5,424 bases of DNA from Oscillospiraceae bacterium (GTDB taxonomy: Bacteria; Bacillota; Clostridia; Oscillospirales; Ruminococcaceae). This document shows, piece after piece, positions 1-4,615 of the stretch; position 1 is the first letter of the stretch; the number at the start of each line of letters is the position of its first letter. The translations under genes were made by a program, and so were the position numbers. The stretch is from contig JAFSHJ010000307.1 of the NCBI GenBank assembly GCA_017440425.1, forward strand, positions 1 to 5,424, given 5' to 3'. The notes under the pieces are model-generated. The model had not been told where the DNA came from. It was given only the letters and a program-made list of their open reading frames with translations, and did no database searches.

Positions 1-581
1 CAGAGCTGATTTTTGCGGCAGCATCCGCTCACAAGGGCAACTATATGGTGTTTTTTCCCTCATATGCATATATGAGCGAGGTCGCAGAGCGGTTTGAGGA
101 GCTCTATCCAGAGATATCGCTGCTGCGGCAGAGGGGAGATATGACCCAGGAGGAGCGGGTGGAGTTTTTGGAGCGCTTTTCCGATGACAACAGCGAGACG
201 CTGGTGGGTTTCTGTGTCCTTGGCGGTGCTTTCGGTGAGGGCATCGACCTGAAAGGCGAGCGGCTGATAGGCGTCATCGTTGTGGGTGTGGGACTTCCGC
301 AGATAGACCTCAGGCAGAACATCATCCGTGAACACTATGAGCCCAAAGGCTTTGAGTTTGCCTATATGTATCCCGGAATGAACAAGGTTTTTCAGGCTAT
401 AGGCAGAGTTATAAGAACGGAAGAGGACAGAGGGATAGCGCTGCTCATCGACAGCCGTTTTTCCCGTCCGGACTACCGTGAGCTGTTCCCGCCTCATTGG
501 CAAAACCTGCGATATGTCTCATCGGGAGAGGAGACGTCAGCCATACTGAAGGATTTTTGGAACGACCAAAGACAGCTATAG
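1..581 (+). CDS. Rad3/DinG-like ATP-dependent DNA helicase, C-terminal part (5' end outside window)
   Basis: The reading frame is open from base 3 and runs to TAG at 579-581, so the window holds about the last 192 codons and the start is missing. It matches the second RecA-like domain of XPD/Rad3/DinG superfamily 2 helicases. The segment KGNYMVFFPSYAYM near the start is the typical opening of this domain, where the strand is followed by a Ser/Tyr-rich loop. The stretch GGAFGEGIDLKGERL (about 219-263) is helicase motif V, and QAIGRVIRTEEDRG (about 393-434) is motif VI with its two arginines, one of which is expected to be the arginine finger. The chain then ends with LLIDSRF and a short tail. 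Such enzymes unwind DNA 5' to 3' using ATP, often with an iron-sulfur cluster located upstream, which cannot be checked here. Whether it is DinG proper, YoaA-like or a nuclease-fused Bacillota form cannot be decided without the N-terminus. The family assignment is secure; the symbol is left open. Confidence 0.9.
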   Translation, partial: ELIFAAASAHKGNYMVFFPSYAYMSEVAERFEELYPEISLLRQRGDMTQEERVEFLERFSDDNSETLVGFCVLGGAFGEGIDLKGERLIGVIVVGVGLPQIDLRQNIIREHYEPKGFEFAYMYPGMNKVFQAIGRVIRTEEDRGIALLIDSRFSRPDYRELFPPHWQNLRYVSSGEETSAILKDFWNDQRQL

Positions 582-582
582 A

Positions 583-618
583 AACAGCCCGCCGATAAGA
601 TCGGTGGGCTGTTGTTTT
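583..618 (+). terminator. Intrinsic terminator of the helicase gene
   Basis: A 14-bp stem begins two bases after the helicase stop: AACAGCCCGCCGAT (583-596) pairs with ATCGGTGGGCTGTT (600-613) through a three-base loop, with a single G-T wobble. It is followed by GTTTTGTT. This is a textbook rho-independent terminator for the plus strand. The convergent transporter gene stops at 621, so the same hairpin may also stop minus-strand transcripts, although the T-run on that side (TTTCTAT) is poor. Confidence 0.93.
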
Positions 619-620
619 GT

Positions 621-1514
621 TCAGGTTTTTTCTTTTTTGCAAAAGAGAGGTTCATCCTTGGCGCAAAGCCAAGCACCTATTACCATGAAGAAAAGTGAGA
701 TAAAAAAGATGTGATGGGGGATCTCACGGAAGATGAGCAGGGATAAAAATGCTCCGATAAAGGGGGAGACCGCATAGTAGGCGCTGGTTCTTGCGGCACC
801 GAGAATGCGCTGCGCATATACATAGAAAAATATGCTCAGACCGTATGCCACAAAGCCTATTAACAACACCGCAAGCACAGAGAAGGCGCTGCCGAATCGT
901 TCTCCCAGCACAAGTCCGATGATCACCGAGCCGGTTCCCGAGAAGATACCCTTCAAAAGCACAATCTGCAGAGGGTCATTTGCGGAGAGCTTGCGTGTGC
1001 AGTTGTTTTCCAAACCCCAGCACACGGCGGCAAGCAAAACAAAGAGCGAGCCGGCTGAAAAGTTTAGTTCGGAGATGTTTTCAAAGGAGAGCAGGGCGCA
1101 GGAGAGGGTGACAAACAAAATGCCTGCCCAAAGTTTTGCGCTTATTTTTTCTTTAAACAGCATCAGCGCGATCAGCGCAGTGGCAACGATCTCAAAGTTG
1201 TTCAGCAGAGAGGCGTTTGCGGCGGTGGTTTGAGAAAGTCCCAGCAAAAGGAAGATGGGTGCCGCAATATCCAGAACGATCATCCCGACGGTGTAGGGGA
1301 GATCGCTCTTGGCAAGGCTTTTTTCGGTTTGTTTTTGCTTTTTGCGTGCAACTGCAATTATCGCCATGCCAAGTCCCGCACCCAAATATAAAACACCTGC
1401 CATAAGGGTTGGTGGCATATAGTCCAGCAAAATTTTGGAGAACGGTGAGTTCAATGAATACAAAGCCGCCGCAAGAATTGCAAGCAGTATTCCCTTGGTA
1501 ACGGAGCTGTTCAT
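621..1514 (-). CDS. EamA/DMT-superfamily 10-helix transporter
   Basis: This 297-residue protein is almost entirely hydrophobic, with about ten predicted membrane helices (roughly 6-24, 35-57, 73-91, 97-120, 127-146, 153-169, 183-203, 211-232, 241-263, 267-285). It has the internal duplication of the EamA (DUF6) family. Repeat one ends in TTAANASLLNNFEIVATAL...FKEKIS, and repeat two in AARTSAYYAVSPFIGAFLS...FREIP. The length is normal for the drug/metabolite transporter superfamily, whose members mostly export metabolites or toxic compounds across the cytoplasmic membrane. The ATG (1512-1514) overlaps the stop of the upstream csoR gene as ATGA. The nearest Shine-Dalgarno-like AAAGGAG lies about 16 bases upstream, so translation is probably coupled to csoR. 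The substrate cannot be inferred from the sequence. Several cysteines (139, 165, 172, 284, 292) and His267-His268 lie in or near helices. Control by a metal-sensor-type repressor suggests metal or reactive-electrophile export, but that is inference. Confidence 0.9.
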   Translation of the reverse strand: MNSSVTKGILLAILAAALYSLNSPFSKILLDYMPPTLMAGVLYLGAGLGMAIIAVARKKQKQTEKSLAKSDLPYTVGMIVLDIAAPIFLLLGLSQTTAANASLLNNFEIVATALIALMLFKEKISAKLWAGILFVTLSCALLSFENISELNFSAGSLFVLLAAVCWGLENNCTRKLSANDPLQIVLLKGIFSGTGSVIIGLVLGERFGSAFSVLAVLLIGFVAYGLSIFFYVYAQRILGAARTSAYYAVSPFIGAFLSLLIFREIPHHIFFISLFFMVIGAWLCAKDEPLFCKKEKT

Positions 1515-1780
1515 AGCAACTTGTCAATAGCTCCTTTGAGGTCGTTTATGGTGGTTTCGTCGTTTGCCTTCACCGCATCAACAATGCAGTGGTCAATGTG
1601 GTCTTTCAGTATCACCTTGCTGAGATTGGTTATCTCTGCACGCACGGCAGAGAGCTGAATAAGCACGTCGCTGCAGTCTCTGCCATCTTCAATCATTTTT
1701 TTCACAGCATTCATATGTCCAATGGAGCGGGAGAGTCTGTTTAGCACGGCTTTGGTGTGTTCGTGTTTGCAGTTATCCAT
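1511..1780 (-). CDS. csoR: CsoR/FrmR-family (DUF156) metal-sensing transcriptional repressor
   Basis: This is an 89-residue all-helical repressor of the CsoR/RcnR/FrmR family, which binds DNA as a tetramer and releases it on binding metal or a thiol-reactive ligand. LNRLSRSIGHMNAVKKMIEDGRDC is the family's first-helix signature. The key ligands are visible as Cys36 (GRDC), His61 and Cys65 (KDHIDHC), the C-H-C set of CsoR/InrS-type sensors, with the same numbering as in the M. tuberculosis protein. Position 35 is Asp rather than the Tyr seen in that copper sensor, and no Glu is found at 81, so copper is not assured. The N-terminus carries Cys4, His6 and His8. I chose the ATG at 1778-1780 because GGAGG lies six bases upstream; a TTG codon at 1798 also opens the frame but lies upstream of that site. 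The gene is first in an operon with the EamA transporter and is probably self-regulated through the operator at 1794-1815. The symbol reflects the family; the true ligand is unknown. Confidence 0.88.
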   Translation of the reverse strand: MDNCKHEHTKAVLNRLSRSIGHMNAVKKMIEDGRDCSDVLIQLSAVRAEITNLSKVILKDHIDHCIVDAVKANDETTINDLKGAIDKLL

Positions 1781-1784
1781 TTTG

Positions 1785-1789
1785 CACCT
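1785..1789 (-). promoter_or_regulatory. Ribosome binding site that fixes the csoR start
   Basis: On the minus strand GGAGG is followed by about six bases (TGCAAA) and then ATG at 1780. This strong, well-spaced site argues against the alternative TTG start at 1798 and gives a protein with standard CsoR numbering. Confidence 0.85.
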
Positions 1790-1793
1790 CCAA

Positions 1794-1815
1794 TACAACC
1801 CCCTGGGGGGGATAT
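1794..1815. promoter_or_regulatory. Putative CsoR-type operator (G/C-tract pseudo-palindrome)
   Basis: The core is five C, a T and seven G (1799-1811), flanked by TACAA on one side and ATAT on the other. Uninterrupted G/C tracts flanked by TA-rich ends are the known form of CsoR and RcnR family operators. The site covers the predicted transcription start and early leader of the csoR promoter, so a bound repressor would block initiation. The match is by pattern only and no other copy was seen in the window. Confidence 0.75.
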
Positions 1816-1821
1816 GAAATA

Positions 1822-1850
1822 AGTATAGCTTATGTGGGGAAAAAAGTCAA
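1822..1850 (-). promoter_or_regulatory. Sigma-A-type promoter of the csoR-EamA operon
   Basis: On the minus strand TTGACT (1845-1850) is the -35 and TATACT (1822-1827) the -10, separated by exactly 17 bases. The predicted start is near 1815, which places the G/C-tract operator over the start and gives a leader of about 35 bases to the ATG at 1780. Confidence 0.88.
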
Positions 1851-1865
1851 GGGGAGAAATTGGGC

Positions 1866-1902
1866 AAACAAAAAGCAGACAGCAAATATCATTACTGTCT
1901 GC
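1866..1902 (-). terminator. Intrinsic terminator of the marR gene
   Basis: Read on the minus strand, GCAGACAG (from 1902) pairs perfectly with CTGTCTGC (ending at 1875) across a 12-base AT-rich loop, and is followed directly by TTTTTGTTTG. It lies about 20 bases after the marR stop codon and just before the csoR -35 box, so the two minus-strand units are transcribed separately. Confidence 0.85.
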
Positions 1903-1922
1903 AGCATTGCATTGTGAAACGC

Positions 1923-2363
1923 TTATTTGTTTTCCATGAACCTCATGGCATTGTCATACATTTTTTGGCTTGTGCTGGTGTATGCGGCCAGCTCTTCCTC
2001 TGTGAGTCCGCTGATGAGCACGCTGCGGTAATATTCAAAGGCAGCTTCAATATCCTCAACCAACTCAGAGGTGTTCTCAGTGAGGTAGAGGTGGTGTTTT
2101 CTTCTGTCGTAGGCATCTGTCTCGCAGATGAGAAGCTTTTTCTGGATCAAACGGTCAACAGCCTGCGAAATGTTGGCTTTTGAAAGTCCGCAGTGCTCAA
2201 CAATATCACTTGCCACATCCATATCGTTGTTGGCATGGAGGAAGGCAATGATATCCGGCTCGGGACGTCCAAGGCTGTATTTGTCGCAAACGGTTTTGAA
2301 AATGCTGTCATAAAGTTTTTTTATGCAGCGCAGGTTTTTAAGGTCACTCATGCTGTTTCGCAT
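1923..2363 (-). CDS. MarR-family winged-helix transcriptional regulator
   Basis: This is a 146-residue protein of normal MarR length. It begins with dimerisation helices (about 8-45), then a winged helix-turn-helix: ASDIVEHCGLSKANISQAVDRL (about 51-72) is the helix-turn-helix with recognition helix SKANISQAVDRL. DAYDRRKHHLYLT (83-95) is the wing with the family-typical DRR and terminal LT. The C-terminal helices (about 98-145) complete the dimer interface. MarR proteins bind short palindromes as dimers and usually leave DNA when a small aromatic ligand or oxidant binds; Cys13, Cys26, Cys58 and Cys80 are present, but no sensor role can be assigned. I chose the ATG at 2361-2363 because TTTGGAG lies about ten bases upstream; Met5 has no ribosome binding site. 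It is transcribed alone, divergently from tilS, with its own promoter and terminator. Its target is unknown beyond probable autoregulation. Confidence 0.9.
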   Translation of the reverse strand: MRNSMSDLKNLRCIKKLYDSIFKTVCDKYSLGRPEPDIIAFLHANNDMDVASDIVEHCGLSKANISQAVDRLIQKKLLICETDAYDRRKHHLYLTENTSELVEDIEAAFEYYRSVLISGLTEEELAAYTSTSQKMYDNAMRFMENK

Positions 2364-2380
2364 AATATGATCATCTCCAA

Positions 2381-2394
2381 ATCATTAAGATGAT
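2381..2394. promoter_or_regulatory. Possible MarR operator dyad
   Basis: ATCAT and ATGAT form a 5-bp inverted repeat around TAAG. It sits between the predicted marR transcription start (about 2397) and its ribosome binding site, a common position for MarR autoregulation. The dyad is short and in AT-rich DNA, so chance is a real alternative. Confidence 0.4.
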
Positions 2395-2403
2395 ATTATT
2401 TAA

Positions 2404-2432
2404 ATTATACATTAATTTTATCAAAAAGTCAA
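2404..2432 (-). promoter_or_regulatory. Sigma-A-type promoter of marR
   Basis: On the minus strand TTGACT (2427-2432) and a perfect TATAAT (2404-2409) are separated by 17 bases. DNA upstream of the -35 (2433-2475) is very AT-rich and could act as an UP element. The leader to the ATG would be about 34 bases. Confidence 0.87.
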
Positions 2433-2541
2433 TATTTAGAAAATTTTGGAAGAATAATTATAAGGGATTTTTAAAAGTTTTGATGCAGAATAACAGCAGG
2501 GGAGAAATTGTAAAAAAAGACACATTATATTGAAAAATGGA

Positions 2542-2570
2542 TTGCTAAAAGCGGCAATATATGGTAGAAT
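2542..2570 (+). promoter_or_regulatory. Probable promoter of the tilS-hpt-ftsH operon
   Basis: TTGCTA (2542-2547) and TAGAAT (2565-2570) are separated by 17 bases, and a TGG directly before the -10 gives an extended -10 element. The -35 is only a partial match. Transcription would start near 2577, leaving a leader of about 73 bases before the preferred GTG start of tilS. Confidence 0.6.
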
Positions 2571-2641
2571 AATAAATATGTATGAGTTTGAGCGGAAAGC
2601 CGACAAAAAAGCTGTAACAGGGAAAATCCGCAAGGCAGGAG

Positions 2642-2649
2642 AGCATAAA
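2642..2649 (+). promoter_or_regulatory. Ribosome binding region upstream of the tilS GTG start
   Basis: AGGAGA ends at 2642 or just after and is followed by about seven bases and GTG at 2650. It is the only good Shine-Dalgarno sequence before any candidate tilS start, and it supports the 460-residue form over the 484- or 500-residue forms. Confidence 0.6.
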
Positions 2650-4032
2650 GTGCTGACACTACTTGAACAAAAATTCAATAACACAATTGATGAGTTTGAG
2701 ATGCTCAAGGATGCAGAGCACGTTGTTGTGGGCGTTTCCGGAGGTGCGGATTCCACGGCGCTGCTTCATCTGCTGTGCAAAAAAATCAAAGCTGAGCAGT
2801 TGGCTGCGGATATCACGGTTTGCCACGTCAACCACAACCTGCGCGGTGAAGAAAGCGACAGAGACGAAGCTTTTGTAAGGGAGCTTTGCCAAAAGCTGGG
2901 AGTGCAGCTGAAGGTGCTCTCCATCGATGCAAAAGAGCTTGCACGGCAGGCAGGCAAATCTGTGGAGGAAAATTCCAGGAACGTGCGCTACGCATTTTTT
3001 GAGGAGACAGCCAAAGAGTTGGGGCAGGAGAAAACGGTGATAGCCACGGCACACACGCTGGATGATTCGCTGGAGACGTTTTTCATCAACCTCACAAGAG
3101 GCACCGGCACAAACGGTCTTGCGGGAATACCGCCCATGAGAGGCAGAATAATCCGTCCCGTGGTGAATGCCTCCAGAGCGGATATCGAGGAATATTGCAG
3201 CAGCTGCGGATTGGATTTTGTAACAGACAGCACCAATCTCTCGGACGATTACACCCGCAACAAAATCAGGCACAACGTTATTCCGGCACTTCGCGAGGCT
3301 TTTCCGGAGCTTGACGAAAGCTTTTGCCGTGCAGAGCGGCTGATACGCTGGGATGCGCAGTATCTCACGCTGCAGGCAGATGCTTTACTCAAGGATTCTG
3401 CGGAAGGAGACGGCTACAATGCAGATATGCTTGCGGCGGCACATCCTTCGGTTTTAGGCAGAGCGGTGCTGAGGCTGCTTGAGGAAAACGGCGCCCCGAG
3501 AACCGAAAAAAAGGTGGAAGAGATAAAAACGGTCATCTTTGGGGAGAAAAATGCGGTTGAAGCGGTGAAGGATGTCTATTTTAAAAGAAAGGGCAGCTTG
3601 ATCTGCGTTATCCGCAAGGCAGAGACCGAACCATATTTTGAATGGCATCCCAATGCAGAAAAGGGCGAAAAGACAAGGCTCAACAGCAAATTTTTTGCCA
3701 AAGTGAGAATAATAGACCAAAACGAATACAAAAGTTTAAAAAAAATTAATCCGCATTTATATTATAACTGCGTTGATTATGATAAAATAGATAACGATAT
3801 ATGCTTGCGTCAAAAAAAAGAGGGAGACAAAATGAGCTTCCACGGAATGACCAAGACATTGAAAAAGGTTTTTAACGAGAAAAAGCTGGAGCTTTCATTA
3901 AGATCAAAGCTGCCATGTGCAGTTGATGACAGCGGTGTGTTCTGGGTTTGGTCTTTGGGGTGTGACCCGCGGACCGCGGTCGATAATAATACAAAAAATA
4001 TTTGCGTTTTTGAAATTTGGGAGGAAGAGTAA
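2650..4032 (+). CDS. tilS: tRNA(Ile)-lysidine synthetase
   Basis: This enzyme uses ATP to join lysine to cytidine-34 of tRNA-Ile(CAU), changing its reading from AUG to AUA and its charging from Met to Ile; it is essential in most bacteria. The PP-loop ATPase domain has SGGADS (30-35), then CHVNHNLRGEESDRD (58-72), EENSRNVRYAFF (106-117), TAHTLDDSLETF (133-144) with RGTGTNGLAGIPP (150-162), and DSTNLSDDYTRNKIRHNVIP (193-212). After a helical middle, the C-terminal tRNA-binding domain (about 352-460) includes EGDKMSFHGMTKTLKKVF. At 460 residues it has the usual length. I chose GTG 2650 because AGGAGA stands seven bases upstream and the N-terminus then fits the family. Upstream in-frame starts are TTG 2530, which precedes the predicted promoter, and ATG 2578, which has no clear ribosome binding site. 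The stop is one base before hpt. Identity is firm; the start is less so. Confidence 0.95.
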   Translation: MLTLLEQKFNNTIDEFEMLKDAEHVVVGVSGGADSTALLHLLCKKIKAEQLAADITVCHVNHNLRGEESDRDEAFVRELCQKLGVQLKVLSIDAKELARQAGKSVEENSRNVRYAFFEETAKELGQEKTVIATAHTLDDSLETFFINLTRGTGTNGLAGIPPMRGRIIRPVVNASRADIEEYCSSCGLDFVTDSTNLSDDYTRNKIRHNVIPALREAFPELDESFCRAERLIRWDAQYLTLQADALLKDSAEGDGYNADMLAAAHPSVLGRAVLRLLEENGAPRTEKKVEEIKTVIFGEKNAVEAVKDVYFKRKGSLICVIRKAETEPYFEWHPNAEKGEKTRLNSKFFAKVRIIDQNEYKSLKKINPHLYYNCVDYDKIDNDICLRQKKEGDKMSFHGMTKTLKKVFNEKKLELSLRSKLPCAVDDSGVFWVWSLGCDPRTAVDNNTKNICVFEIWEEE

Positions 4033-4033
4033 A

Positions 4034-4579
4034 ATGAGCATGGAAAACGATATCCTGAAAGTATTGATCAGCGAAGATGAGATAAAAGAAAAGGTCAAAG
4101 AGATCGGCGCACAGATAACCAAGGATTATGAGGGCAAAAACCTGCTGCTTGTCGGTGCTCTCAAAGGCTGCGTCGTCTTTATGGCAGATGTTATGCGTGA
4201 AGTCAAAGTCAGCACAAGCATTGACTTTATGGCAGTTTCCAGCTACGGCTCCGGCGTAAAGAGCACCGGTGTTGTAAGAATTCTGAAGGATCTTGACAAA
4301 GACGTTGCAGGAAAGGATATACTCATAATCGAGGATATTCTGGACAGCGGCAAAACTCTGTTCTATCTCAAAAACCTGCTCATGGAGCGCAATCCTGCCA
4401 GCATAAAGATCGCCACACTTCTCGATAAACCCGAGCGCCGCGAAGCAGATATCGTTCCCGATTACGTTGGCTTCGTTGTTCCCAACGAGTTTGTTGTTGG
4501 TTACGGTCTTGACTACGATGAAAAATACCGCAATCTGCCTTATATCGGCGTTCTTAAGCCTGAAGTTTATACAAAATAA
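4034..4579 (+). CDS. hpt: Hypoxanthine phosphoribosyltransferase
   Basis: This cytosolic purine salvage enzyme transfers ribose-5-phosphate from PRPP to hypoxanthine (and usually guanine), giving IMP or GMP. The 181-residue length is standard for bacterial HPRT. The pyrophosphate loop LKG is at 43-45 in VGALKGCVVFMADV. The mobile loop SSYGS is near 69-73. The PRPP-binding signature ILIIEDILDSGKTL is at 96-109, with Glu100-Asp101 for the ribose and Asp104 as the likely base. The C-terminal signature VVPNEFVVGYGLDYDEKYRNLPYIGVL (about 148-174) is typical of Hpt. The frame is open 39 codons further upstream, inside tilS, but GGGAGG at 4019-4024 is spaced nine bases before ATG 4034, which fixes the start. 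It lies one base after tilS and 36 bases before ftsH with no terminator between, the conserved Bacillota order (tilS-hprT-ftsH in B. subtilis). Confidence 0.96.
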   Translation: MSMENDILKVLISEDEIKEKVKEIGAQITKDYEGKNLLLVGALKGCVVFMADVMREVKVSTSIDFMAVSSYGSGVKSTGVVRILKDLDKDVAGKDILIIEDILDSGKTLFYLKNLLMERNPASIKIATLLDKPERREADIVPDYVGFVVPNEFVVGYGLDYDEKYRNLPYIGVLKPEVYTK

Positions 4580-4615
4580 TAAATACATAACGAATCAAAG
4601 GGGTTGAAACATTTA

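Noticed and set aside
60..503. 147-codon frame antisense to the helicase
   Set aside because: The plus-strand helicase motifs are unmistakable, and the antisense product has no recognisable features.
832..1233. 133-codon plus-strand frame inside the transporter gene
   Set aside because: It is antisense to a clear ten-helix EamA protein; the translation is low-complexity and unlike a real protein.
1781..1798. TTG start extending csoR by six residues
   Set aside because: The strong GGAGG site lies inside this extension, and the ATG at 1780 restores the standard positions Cys36/His61/Cys65.
2433..2541. Search of the AT-rich stretch between marR and tilS for a small RNA, riboswitch or small gene
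   Set aside because: I found only short chance frames (about 16 codons) and no stable hairpin followed by a T-run; apart from the promoters nothing there can be supported.
2659..3273. 204-codon minus-strand frame across the tilS PP-loop region
   Set aside because: It is a shadow of tilS, which carries all the expected motifs on the other strand.
3967..3981. CCGCGG repeat and GACCGCGGTC palindrome near the tilS end, considered as a terminator or operator before hpt
   Set aside because: There is no T-run after it, the stem is only a few bases, and it lies within conserved-length tilS coding sequence; a chance palindrome is enough.
3872..4588. Long open frame (238 codons) on the minus strand covering hpt and the end of tilS
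   Set aside because: It is fully antisense to hpt, a clear family member with all its motifs. The translation looks like no known family and no ribosome binding site supports it; it is a shadow of codon bias.
4604..4615. In-frame TTG four codons upstream of the ftsH ATG
   Set aside because: The AAAGGGG would directly abut the TTG with no spacing, so ribosome initiation there is implausible.
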